From NCBI RefSeq assembly GCF_902762735.1, contig NZ_CACWPP010000036.1:1-38703 (forward strand): 38,703 bases of DNA, written 5' to 3'. Source of the DNA: an uncultured Ruminococcus sp. GTDB lineage: Bacteria; Bacillota; Clostridia; Oscillospirales; Ruminococcaceae. The notes under the pieces are model-generated. The model saw only the letters and a program-made list of their open reading frames with translations. It was not told where the DNA came from and did not search any database. Made by a program: the position numbers and the translations under genes. Of the stretch, positions 8,866 through 17,374 are shown one piece after another (the first letter of the stretch is position 1; each line of letters opens with the position of its first letter).

Positions 8866-8894
8866 TTGACCTATCCAAACTTTTCGGTTAAACT
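8866..8894 (+). promoter_or_regulatory. metY promoter
   Basis: TTGACC at 8866-8871 and TAAACT at 8889-8894 with a 17-base spacer, 34 bases before the metY start. An inverted repeat TTTCGGTT (8882-8889) / AACCGAAA (8907-8914) spans the -10 region and the ribosome binding site. Confidence 0.55.
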
Positions 8895-8927
8895 GGAGTA
8901 AACTTAAACCGAAAGGAAATGATGATA

Positions 8928-10217
8928 ATGGCAGAATTGAGATTTGACACAAGAAAGATAAGAGCAGGCTACGAGCCAGCTGACAACAATCAGGCAGTAT
9001 CGCCGCCCATTTACCAGACCGCTTCCTACGATTTCAGGGACACCGAACATGCGCAGAACCTGTTCACCTACAAGGAAGCGGGCTACCTTTACACCCGCGT
9101 GGGAAACCCCACCGTGACCTATTTTGCGGAACGTGTGAAGGCTCTTGACGGCGCGGCGAATGTGGTCGCAGTAGGTTCGGGAATGGCAGCCATAACCTAT
9201 ACGCTGATGAACCTTGCATCAAAAGGCGGCACTATACTTGCCTCTCCATATGTATACGGCGGCACTATTGATGCTTTTGACAGACTGTTCCCCGAGCTCG
9301 GCATTACCGTGAAGATAACCGATGCAGTGCTTGATCCCGAAAGGCTTGAAAAAGAGCTTACCGATGATGTCAAGGCGGTGTTTCTGGAGTCGATAAGCAA
9401 TCCCAACGCATATCTGGCTGACATAGATGCTGTATCAGAGACCGCACACAGGCACGGCGTACCTGTGGTGGTGGACAACACCCTTGCTACGCCGTATCTG
9501 TACAGACCCTTTGAGCATGGTGCTGACATAGTAGTATATTCTGCGACAAAAGCGCTGACGGGTCATGGCAATATCATAGCGGGGCTTATCCTTGACAACG
9601 GTGATATGAGCCTGTACACAAAAGAGCGCTACCCGCAGTTCTACGAGCCTATCGTTATGCTCAAAGGCAAGTCCCCCGCAGATATTTTCCCTGATAATTT
9701 CTTTATTTTCAGGGCGACCCTTGTATATCTCAACCTGCTGGGCGCGGCACTTTCGCCTCAGGACGCATATCTCGGCATAATAGGGCTGGAGACCCTTTCT
9801 GAGAGAGTTGCTAAGCAGTCTGCGAACGCGGCGAAGCTGGCGGCTTACCTTGAAAGCTCCCCTGCTGTTGAATGGGTGCGTCACCCCAGCCTTGAAAGCT
9901 ACAAGTACCGCGAGCTTGCAAAGAAGCACCTGCCCCTTGGCGGCGGCGGTGTACTGAGTTTCGGCATAAAAGGCACGGCAGAGCAGGAAGCCGTTTTCCT
10001 GAACAATATCAGGCTGTTCCACTATCATGTCAATTTGGGAGATGCGCGTTCACTTATAGTTGACTCGCCCAACACCACGCACAGTGAGCTGAATGCAGAT
10101 GAGATGAAACTTGCTGATATACCCTCAAACCTGATACGCATTTCGGCAGGTCTCGAAGATGCAGATGACCTCATCGCCGACCTTGAACAGGCTTTCCTTG
10201 CAGCGGGGCTTTTATAA
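8928..10217 (+). CDS. metY: O-acetylhomoserine sulfhydrylase (aminocarboxypropyltransferase)
   Basis: 429 residues, a PLP enzyme of the Cys/Met metabolism family. It joins O-acetylhomoserine to sulfide (giving homocysteine) or to methanethiol (giving methionine). The PLP lysine is Lys208 in YSATKALTGHGN; SGMAAI, the SNPN segment and VVDNTLATPYLYRP are further landmarks. Length and insertions (KEAGYLYTRVGNPT, HVNLGDARSL) are typical of MetY rather than MetB. The third of three clustered ATGs (8928) was chosen because it gives about 10 bases after AAAGGA; 8919 and 8922 are too close. Operators and position place it with the nitrogenase-like genes, where it could capture methanethiol (inference). 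Confidence 0.92.
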   Translation: MAELRFDTRKIRAGYEPADNNQAVSPPIYQTASYDFRDTEHAQNLFTYKEAGYLYTRVGNPTVTYFAERVKALDGAANVVAVGSGMAAITYTLMNLASKGGTILASPYVYGGTIDAFDRLFPELGITVKITDAVLDPERLEKELTDDVKAVFLESISNPNAYLADIDAVSETAHRHGVPVVVDNTLATPYLYRPFEHGADIVVYSATKALTGHGNIIAGLILDNGDMSLYTKERYPQFYEPIVMLKGKSPADIFPDNFFIFRATLVYLNLLGAALSPQDAYLGIIGLETLSERVAKQSANAAKLAAYLESSPAVEWVRHPSLESYKYRELAKKHLPLGGGGVLSFGIKGTAEQEAVFLNNIRLFHYHVNLGDARSLIVDSPNTTHSELNADEMKLADIPSNLIRISAGLEDADDLIADLEQAFLAAGLL

Positions 10218-10258
10218 TTCATAATTCATAATTCATAATGCATAATTGTTGACATGGT
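10218..10258. repeat. AT-rich short direct repeats shared with the nifH-nifD spacer
   Basis: About four copies of ATAATTCAT followed by ATAATTGTTGACATG, directly after the metY stop. Almost the same string follows the nifH stop at 17068-17116. Confidence 0.6.
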
Positions 10259-10268
10259 CGAATGTTCG

Positions 10269-10826
10269 CCCTGCTCACACTTTCGGGGAACGCATTTCGC
10301 CCCGCTCACACTCGCGGAGAACGCATTTCGACCCGCGTACACTCGCGGGGAACACATTTCGACCCGCACACACTCGAAGAGAACGCATTTCGACCTGCTC
10401 ACACCTGCGGGGAACGCATTTCGACCCGCTCACACTCGCGGAGAACACATTTCGACCCGCGTACACTCGCGGGAAACGCATTTCGACCCGCTCACACCTG
10501 CGGGAAACGCATTTCGACCTGCTCACACCTGCGGGGAACACATTTCGACCCGCTCACACTCGTAGGAAACGCATTTCGCTCCGCTCACACTCGTGGAGAA
10601 CGCATTTCGACCCGCATACACCTGCGGGGAACGCATTTCGACCCGCTCACACCTGTGGGGAACGCATTTCGACCCGCTCACACCTACGGAGAACGCCTTT
10701 CGACCCGCTCACACTTGCGGGGAACGCATTTCCACCCGCGTACACTCGCGGGAAACGCATTTCGACCCGCGTACACTCGCGGGAAACACATTTTGTCCCA
10801 CTCACACTCGCGAGAAACGCATTACT
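10269..10826. repeat. Tandem repeat, 18 units of 31 bp
   Basis: Eighteen consecutive 31-base units with the consensus ACCCGCTCACACTCGCGGGG followed by AACGCATTTCG. Units differ at one to six positions and none is separated by unique sequence, so this is a minisatellite rather than a CRISPR. Most units can pair CCCGC with GCGGG across about 8 bases, so an RNA would form a row of hairpins. The period equals nearly three helical turns. All three forward frames stay open (93-base superperiod), but no ribosome binding site precedes them, so I do not call a gene. Confidence 0.92.
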
Positions 10827-10900
10827 AACATGAATGGCGGGGCGTATGCGGCTGCGTCGGCATATCACTCGCCGAATAACTAAAAATTTACATTTTATAC

Positions 10901-10929
10901 TTGACAAATGGTCTAAATTGCGGTATAAT
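10901..10929 (+). promoter_or_regulatory. Promoter of the LacI-family regulator
   Basis: TTGACA at 10901 and TATAAT at 10924 with a 17-base spacer, a consensus sigma-A promoter. No TGATAACGTTATCA-type site is seen here, so the regulator does not obviously repress itself. Confidence 0.8.
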
Positions 10930-10977
10930 CATACTATTCTAATATGTTAACTATGGTAAAACGAAAGGGTGAGCTGT

Positions 10978-12051
10978 ATGTCACTGAAAAAAATAGCACA
11001 AATGACAGGTGTATCGGTATCGACAGTGGGCAGGATACTCAGCGACCCCAACCATAAATGCGCCAATGAAGAAGTCAGGAAGAAAGTGACAGATGCGGCA
11101 AGGGAGATAAACTATATCCCCAACGCCAGTGCAAGGGCGCTCAAAACAGGCGCGAAAAGCGAAGAGAAGATATACCGCATAGATATACTGCTCACAAGGG
11201 CTTCTCATGAAATGAGCGACCCTTTTTATGATGAACTGCTGATGCTGCTTGAAAAAGAGCTTCGCAGCAGCGGCTGTATAGTGGGTAATGTATGGCATAA
11301 GGCTGAATTCTCGGACGAAAAGCTGAGCAGGACAGACAGGCTCGGGGGGCTTGCAGATGAGCTTTATCCTGCCGATATGCCGCATTCGGACGGGCTTATC
11401 ATAATCGGCAAGGTGACGCTCAAAGCGCTTAAACTGCTGAAAGCAAAAGAGAAAAATCTGGTCTCGATAAACCGCAATTCCACCAACTGCGAGACTGATG
11501 AGGTGCTGTGTGACGGAAGCAGGATAGCCCGCACTGCCGTAAACTATCTGACAAAGCTGGGTCACACAAAAATAGGCTATGTGGGCGACTGCCACAACGA
11601 ATCGCGCTTTACAGGCTATCAGACTGCCATGATGAACAACCGCCTGACCCCCGATATAGATCACATTTTCGATACCCTGCCCAACGAGGAGGGCGGTATT
11701 GCCGCGATGGAGTATTTCGCTTCACTTGATGACCCGCCTACGGGCATTTACTGTGCCAACGATATTCTCGCGGTGGGTCTGCTGAGTGCTATGGGCAGGC
11801 GCAGGTCACGGGGATATATGCCGTCGGTAATTTCAAGCGATGACATTGAGACAGCCCAGTACACCAAGCCCATGCTGACCACCATATCTCTTCCCAAAAC
11901 AGAAATGGTACACTTTGCACTTATGCTTCTGCTTGACCGCATCAGGGGCGGTCACAGGACGGTCTCCAGGATAGAGGTCGAAGGCACGCTGGTGATACGC
12001 GAAAGCTGCCGACAGGCGGGTGTGCTGAACGAGCCTGAATATTATATATGA
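10978..12051 (+). CDS. LacI-family transcriptional regulator
   Basis: 357 residues. Residues 1-60 form the LacI helix-turn-helix (MSLKKIAQMTGVSVSTVGRI) and hinge (YIPNASARALKTG). The rest is a periplasmic-binding-like sensor domain (DGLIIIGK, HTKIGYVGD, PTGIYCANDILAVG, EVEGTLVIRESC). The ATG at 10978 follows AAGGGTGAG at a good distance; a GTG 9 bases upstream is less likely. It has its own promoter and terminator and lies between metY and mccB, both of which carry LacI-like palindromes upstream. It therefore probably controls these sulfur genes. The ligand cannot be read from the sequence; a sulfur metabolite or the reductase substrate is possible. Confidence 0.9.
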   Translation: MSLKKIAQMTGVSVSTVGRILSDPNHKCANEEVRKKVTDAAREINYIPNASARALKTGAKSEEKIYRIDILLTRASHEMSDPFYDELLMLLEKELRSSGCIVGNVWHKAEFSDEKLSRTDRLGGLADELYPADMPHSDGLIIIGKVTLKALKLLKAKEKNLVSINRNSTNCETDEVLCDGSRIARTAVNYLTKLGHTKIGYVGDCHNESRFTGYQTAMMNNRLTPDIDHIFDTLPNEEGGIAAMEYFASLDDPPTGIYCANDILAVGLLSAMGRRRSRGYMPSVISSDDIETAQYTKPMLTTISLPKTEMVHFALMLLLDRIRGGHRTVSRIEVEGTLVIRESCRQAGVLNEPEYYI

Positions 12052-12054
12052 TAC

Positions 12055-12096
12055 AACTGCCGATGAGTACAGCGTGTAACCGTCGGCAGTTTTTTT
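12055..12096 (+). terminator. Terminator of the LacI-family gene
   Basis: AACTGCCGA / TCGGCAGTT stem followed by a run of T. The start of the next mobile element abuts the T run. Confidence 0.88.
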
Positions 12097-12340
12097 ATGT
12101 GATAATACCGCTGACACACCATGCCAAACAGCCTTTCAGCGTGCATTATAGTTATCGGTTTTCTTTCCCGCGCCGCAGTCGGGGAAAGATAACATCAACT
12201 CGGTTTTTCCTCATTGATAAAGGTATTTAGCACACCAACTAAAAATGCGGTAAACAAAAGGATAATTGAGCGCCATACGCCAAGAACCTTAACTTCTGTA
12301 TAGCCGCTGTTTTTGTGGTGTGTCAGCAGGATAACCACAA
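12097..12340. mobile_element. Composite MITE: fused halves of two elements
   Basis: 12097-12228 matches the left part and inner segment of the 8302 element (GAAAGATAACATCAACTC onward). 12229-12340 is an inverted family 1 element, ending in GTGTGTCAGCAGGATAACCAC. The joint falls at GTATTT / AGCACACCAAC, where the right end of the first element is missing. Confidence 0.65.
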
Positions 12341-12405
12341 AACTTTTACCCGACTATATCAGCCATACACATCAAGATCGGGAGTATGCTCAAAAGTGCA
12401 GAGCG

Positions 12406-12419
12406 CGGCAACGTTATCA
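12406..12419. promoter_or_regulatory. LacI-type operator candidate mccB-O3
   Basis: CGGCAACGTTATCA: the right half and core match the palindrome, the left half is weaker. 88 bases upstream of the next site. Confidence 0.45.
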
Positions 12420-12493
12420 GGCAAAAGGGCGCGGCGGGTGCAGTTGAGCGCACCGACTTGTCTGCATCTGCGCACAGACAGGCGTTTTCAGCG

Positions 12494-12507
12494 TGATAAC
12501 GTTGTCA
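12494..12507. promoter_or_regulatory. LacI-type operator candidate mccB-O2
   Basis: TGATAACGTTGTCA, one base off the perfect palindrome seen at 8738. Confidence 0.65.
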
Positions 12508-12607
12508 TTCAAAGGGCGCTGTCAACAGATCGTTCAAAAGAATTTACCATATCAAACTTATATTTCAGCCAAAAGTACTGCTGTTGACCTGACTTACGTC
12601 CGCCTGA

Positions 12608-12621
12608 TGACAACGTTATCA
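12608..12621. promoter_or_regulatory. LacI-type operator candidate mccB-O1
   Basis: TGACAACGTTATCA, one base off the perfect palindrome. It lies 10 bases upstream of the mccB -35 box, the same distance as the nearest site at metY. Confidence 0.68.
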
Positions 12622-12631
12622 CACATTCTCA

Positions 12632-12660
12632 TTGACGAGAGCGGTTTTATGGTGTATTAT
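12632..12660 (+). promoter_or_regulatory. mccB operon promoter
   Basis: TTGACG at 12632 and TATTAT at 12655 with a 17-base spacer, 46 bases before the mccB start. Confidence 0.65.
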
Positions 12661-12706
12661 GAATACATACCAATCAAATAGGAAATATATGAAAGGAATG
12701 AATAAG

Positions 12707-13864
12707 ATGAGTTACAAGAATATCAATACAGCCCTGATACACGGCGGAATATCAATAGATGAGCGCACAGGCGCGGTAAATGTGCCTATCTACCAGACCT
12801 CTACTTTCAAGCAGGACGGTCTTGGCAAGATGAGGGGATATGAATATTCACGCACAGGCAACCCCACAAGAGAAGCGCTGGAAGCCCTTATCGCCGAGCT
12901 GGAAGGCGGCTATGCAGGTTTTGCTTTCGCAAGCGGACTTGCCGCTGAAACAGCAGTACTCAGCCTTCTGCACACAGGTGATCGGGTGCTTATATCCTCA
13001 AATGTTTACGGCGGTACTTTCAGGCTGTTAAATCAGGTGTTCGACCATTTCGGCATAAACTACACCATATCCGATACCGAAGACCCCTCCGCTTTCGAGA
13101 AAGACATAACCGATGATGTTAAAGCAGTGCTGATAGAAAGCCCTGCAAATCCGCTGATGACAGTGACGGATATAAAAGCGGTTGCTGATATAGCCCACAG
13201 ACACGGTCTGCTGGTGATAGTGGACAACACTTTTATGACCCCATATCTGCAAAGACCACTCGAACTGGGCGCTGATATAGTCGTACACAGCGCCACAAAA
13301 TATCTCGGCGGACACAGCGATGTGGTGGCAGGTCTGGCAGTAGTCAAAACAAAGGAACTGGCTGAGAAGCTGGCTTTCCTGCAAAACTCAACGGGCGGGG
13401 TGCTGCCGCCGTTTGACAGCTTCCTGCTGATACGCGGCATAAAGACACTGGGCGTAAGACTTGACAGACACGTTGAGAACGCTCTTGCGGCGGCTGAATA
13501 TCTGTCTGCACATGAAGCAGTCAAGAGCGTGCATTATCCGGGACTTCCCACCGACAAGGGCTATGAAGTCAACAAGCGTCAGGCTAAGAACGGCGGCGTG
13601 ATGATAAGTTTTGAGCTGACTGAGGGTCACGACATAGAAAAGTTCTTTGAGAGCCTTGAACTGATAACGCTGGCGGAAAGTCTGGGCGGCGTTGAATCGC
13701 TGGTATGCCATCCGTCATCTATGACACACGCTTCCATACCCGAAGAGATACGCAAAAAAGTCGGCATAACCGACGGTCTGATAAGACTTTCCATAGGCAT
13801 AGAGGACATTGATGACATACTTGCAGACCTTGACAATGCCATCAGGAAAAGTGAGGTAAAATAA
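12707..13864 (+). CDS. mccB: Cystathionine gamma-lyase / gamma-synthase (MccB-like)
   Basis: 385 residues, a PLP enzyme of the Cys/Met metabolism family. The PLP lysine is Lys198 in HSATKYLGGHSD; YEYSRTGNPTR and TLAESLGGVESLVCHP are the usual landmarks. By recall it resembles Bacillus subtilis MccB (YrhB), which splits cystathionine to cysteine; MetB (cystathionine synthesis) is the alternative. The mccA-type gene starting 1 base after its stop favours reverse transsulfuration. The ATG at 12707 has AAAGGA 9 bases before it; the frame is open upstream, but that stretch contains the promoter. It is the first gene of mccB-mccA-nifX-nifB. Confidence 0.88.
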   Translation: MSYKNINTALIHGGISIDERTGAVNVPIYQTSTFKQDGLGKMRGYEYSRTGNPTREALEALIAELEGGYAGFAFASGLAAETAVLSLLHTGDRVLISSNVYGGTFRLLNQVFDHFGINYTISDTEDPSAFEKDITDDVKAVLIESPANPLMTVTDIKAVADIAHRHGLLVIVDNTFMTPYLQRPLELGADIVVHSATKYLGGHSDVVAGLAVVKTKELAEKLAFLQNSTGGVLPPFDSFLLIRGIKTLGVRLDRHVENALAAAEYLSAHEAVKSVHYPGLPTDKGYEVNKRQAKNGGVMISFELTEGHDIEKFFESLELITLAESLGGVESLVCHPSSMTHASIPEEIRKKVGITDGLIRLSIGIEDIDDILADLDNAIRKSEVK

Positions 13865-13865
13865 T

Positions 13866-14771
13866 ATGTTATACGAAAACATGCGGGAGCTGATAGGGCA
13901 CACCCCGCTGGTGAGGCTGAATAATATGGGGGTCTCCCCCGAAGTAAAAATATATGCGAAACTGGAAATGTACAACCCCTCAGGCAGTGTGAAAGACCGT
14001 GTAGGCGAATATATGGTCAGGGCGGCTGAGAAAGAGGGCAAACTGAAAAAGGGCGGCACTATAATAGAAGCTACCGCAGGCAACACGGGGCTTGGCATAG
14101 CGTTCGCCGCACTGGGCAGAGGTTACAGAGTGATATTCACAGTCCCCACAAAATTCTCGGCAGAAAAGCAGGCGCTCATGCGTGCGCTGGGTGCTGAGGT
14201 CATAAACACTCCGCGCGAAGAGGGAATGCTGGGAGCGGTAAAAAAGGCTGAGGAGCTGAAAAGTCAGATACAGGGCTCAATATCGCTGGAGCAGTTCAAA
14301 AACCCGCAAAATCCCCTCGCCCACTATGAAACTACGGGCAAAGAGATATATGATGACCTTGACGGCAGGCTCGACTATCTTGTGGCAGGCGCAGGAAGCG
14401 GCGGCACATATTCGGGTATCGTCAGGTATCTGAAAGAACATAACGATAATATAAAAGGTGTCCTCGCTGACCCCGAAGGCTCGACCATTGGCGGCGGCGA
14501 ACACTTCGACTACAACATCGAGGGCATCGGCAACGACTTTATACCCGAAACGATGGATATATCCCTCGTAGACAAGGTGATAAAGATAAACGATAAAGAA
14601 GCGTTCAGCACAGTGCACGCCCTTGCAAAAAACGAGGGCATAATAGCAGGTTCGTCAACTGGGGCGGCAATGGCGGCGGCATTGAAGCTGTCAAAGACTA
14701 TCGACAGCGGAACGATAGTCGTGGTATTCCCTGACAGAGGCGACCGCTATTTCAGCACAGGGCTGTTCTGA
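13866..14771 (+). CDS. mccA: O-acetylserine-dependent cystathionine beta-synthase (MccA-like)
   Basis: 301 residues, a fold-II PLP enzyme. The PLP lysine is Lys43 in PSGSVKDR. The loop reads IIEATAGNTG (as in MccA/YrhA) rather than EPTSGNTG of CysK. AGAGSGGT, EGIGNDFIPE and VVFPDRGDRY follow. MccA condenses homocysteine with O-acetylserine (or serine) to cystathionine; plain cysteine synthase is the alternative. It starts 1 base after the mccB stop, with GAGG inside the end of mccB, so the two are coupled. Homocysteine could come from methionine made by MetY. Confidence 0.88.
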   Translation: MLYENMRELIGHTPLVRLNNMGVSPEVKIYAKLEMYNPSGSVKDRVGEYMVRAAEKEGKLKKGGTIIEATAGNTGLGIAFAALGRGYRVIFTVPTKFSAEKQALMRALGAEVINTPREEGMLGAVKKAEELKSQIQGSISLEQFKNPQNPLAHYETTGKEIYDDLDGRLDYLVAGAGSGGTYSGIVRYLKEHNDNIKGVLADPEGSTIGGGEHFDYNIEGIGNDFIPETMDISLVDKVIKINDKEAFSTVHALAKNEGIIAGSSTGAAMAAALKLSKTIDSGTIVVVFPDRGDRYFSTGLF

Positions 14772-14787
14772 TAAACGGAGAAAAAAT

Positions 14788-15159
14788 ATGATATTCAAAA
14801 TAGCGATAGCAAGCAGCGACGGCGTTCGTACAGACAGGCATTTCGGGCAGGCAGATGAGTTTTACATATACAGCCTTGATACCGAAAAGGAGGACTGCGA
14901 ACTGCTGGGCAAGCGCGAAGTCTGTCCCGCCTGTCACGGCGGCGAACATCAGGTCGGAAGTTTTGACGATGTACTGGCGGTACTGACCGATGTATCTGCA
15001 ATAGTGGCACAGCGTGTGGGCTATGGCGCTGAGAGTTACCTGAAAAGTCACGGCAAAGCAGTATACCAGATACCGCTGAACATCGAAGAAGCGCTGTGCA
15101 TACTGCTTGAGGAAAAACGATGGGAGGCAGACAAATGGCAGTTACATACGAAGAACTGA
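14788..15159 (+). CDS. NifX/NifB-C-terminal-like metallocluster-binding protein
   Basis: 123 residues of the dinitrogenase iron-molybdenum cofactor family (NifX, NafY, NifB C-terminus). Landmarks: IAIASSDGVRTDRHFGQADEF and a late VAQRVGYGAESYL. It also has CPACHGGEH, a Cys/His segment in the middle. Such proteins bind or carry NifB-co-type clusters. GGAG lies 7 bases before the ATG. Its end overlaps the start of the NifB gene by 25 bases, so they are coupled. Since the NifB here lacks the fused NifX domain seen in many bacteria, this gene probably supplies it as a separate protein. Confidence 0.85.
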   Translation: MIFKIAIASSDGVRTDRHFGQADEFYIYSLDTEKEDCELLGKREVCPACHGGEHQVGSFDDVLAVLTDVSAIVAQRVGYGAESYLKSHGKAVYQIPLNIEEALCILLEEKRWEADKWQLHTKN

Positions 15160-16007
15160 CGACAAAGCACCCATGCTTCGCGAGAGGTGAACACAGCAAC
15201 AACGGGCGTATACATCTTCCTGTCAGCCCCACATGCAACATAGAATGCCGCTTCTGCGAGAGAAGCATAAACAGCTATGAGAACCGTCCGGGTGTGGCGG
15301 CAACGGTCATACGCCCTGAGGAAGCTGCAAAAGCTGTGGAAAAGGCACTGGAGTTATGCCCCGAAATAAAAGTGGCAGGCATAGCGGGTCCGGGAGATAC
15401 TCTGGCGAGCAATTGTGCGCTGCGCACATTCGGGCTGATAAAAGAAAAGTTCCCGCAGCTTGTAAAGTGCATGAGTACAAACGGTCTGCTGCTGGCTGAA
15501 AAGGCACAGGAGGTCATAGATGCGGGCGTTGACTCGCTGACAGTGACGGTAAATGCGGTAGACCCCGAGATAGAGGCAAAGCTGAACGCGGGCATAAGCT
15601 GGCACGGCAAACACTACGAGGGTGTGGAAGCCGCAAAGATACTGATAGAACAGCAGATAAAAGGCATAAAGCTGGTCAGTGATGCGGGCATGACCGTCAA
15701 GGTGAACACGGTGCTTGTACCCGGTATAAATGTGGATCATATCGGTGAGATAGCCCGCACAGTAGCAGAAGCGGGCGCGAGCATATACAACATAATCCCA
15801 CTGATACCTCAGCATCAGCTGAAAGACTGTCCGCCGCCTACCTGCGAGGAGATAGAGGGCGCGATACGTGCGGCACAGGAGTATATTGATGTGTTCCGAC
15901 ACTGTCACCGCTGCCGCGCCGATGCGGTGGGCATACCTGGCGGTAAAGACTTCGGTGATGAAGTCTACATGCAGAGACTTTCCGCGAAAGACACTTTTTC
16001 GCACGGA

Positions 16008-16010
<3 letters not shown>
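15135..16010 (+). CDS. nifB: NifB-like radical SAM cofactor maturase
   Basis: 291 residues. The radical SAM cysteines are Cys34, Cys38 and Cys41 (CNIECRFC), preceded by the NifB-type HPCFARGEH segment and followed by ENRPGV, AGPGDTLAS and, near the C-terminus, HCHRCRADAVG. NifB builds the 8Fe-9S-C core (NifB-co) from two 4Fe-4S units and S-adenosylmethionine. This is a short NifB without a C-terminal NifX domain. GGGAGG is 8 bases before the ATG at 15135; the earlier ATG at 15120 has no good site. It is the last gene of mccB-mccA-nifX-nifB. NifB without NifE/NifN fits a MarB-type role rather than full nitrogenase. Confidence 0.92.
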
Positions 16011-17064
<1,054 letters not shown>

Positions 17065-17374
17065 TCCATAATTCACAATTACAATTCATAATTCATAATT
17101 CATAATTGTTGACATGCACGAAAGCTCGGTGCATTTGACGCAGATCTTTGCAAACAAGGATGAGCAGGGCGGGTGGCGTTCGCGACCGTGTCGGCGTTTT
17201 TCCCGCCGTTTTGAACGGCACAAAGCTATGTAAGCACAAAAACAATTCCAAAAAAATCATGCCAAAGAGCGACCCGCGCAGCATCAGCAAAGCTGATGTT
17301 TGGGGTATGGGGCTGTGACCCCATTTAAAACAGCATGTGGGCAAGTCAGCCCCCATTTAAGATAGGAGTTTAAA
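17065..17374. other. nifH-nifD spacer with AT repeats and hairpins
   Basis: A 310-base gap without a gene. 17068-17116 repeats the ATAATTCAT block found after metY. Then follow three hairpins: CATCAGC/GCTGATG (17283-17299), GGGG/CCCC (17309-17323) and GGGC-AAGTCA-GCCC (17339-17356), the last shared with the nifH leader. AGGAG lies 18 bases after it. No internal promoter is obvious, so nifH and nifD may still be co-transcribed. Confidence 0.6.
17339..17356 (+). promoter_or_regulatory. Leader hairpin before the nifD-like gene
   Basis: GGGCAAGTCAGCCCCCAT, 18 bases identical to the nifH leader hairpin, followed by GATAGGAGT. Ends 18 bases before the ATG. Confidence 0.6.

Noticed and set aside
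8549-8878. 109-codon minus-strand frame upstream of metY
   Set aside because: Starts with TTG without a clear Shine-Dalgarno, overlaps three operator palindromes and the metY promoter, and has no recognisable features. It could be real but is not supported.
10269-10826. Possible CRISPR array
   Set aside because: Units are adjacent and degenerate, with no unique spacers of constant length and no cas genes.
10246-10883. Long open frames in all three forward phases with repeats of FDPLTLA/RTHF type
   Set aside because: They arise from a stop-free 31-base tandem unit, so every phase is open; no ribosome binding site or promoter precedes them.
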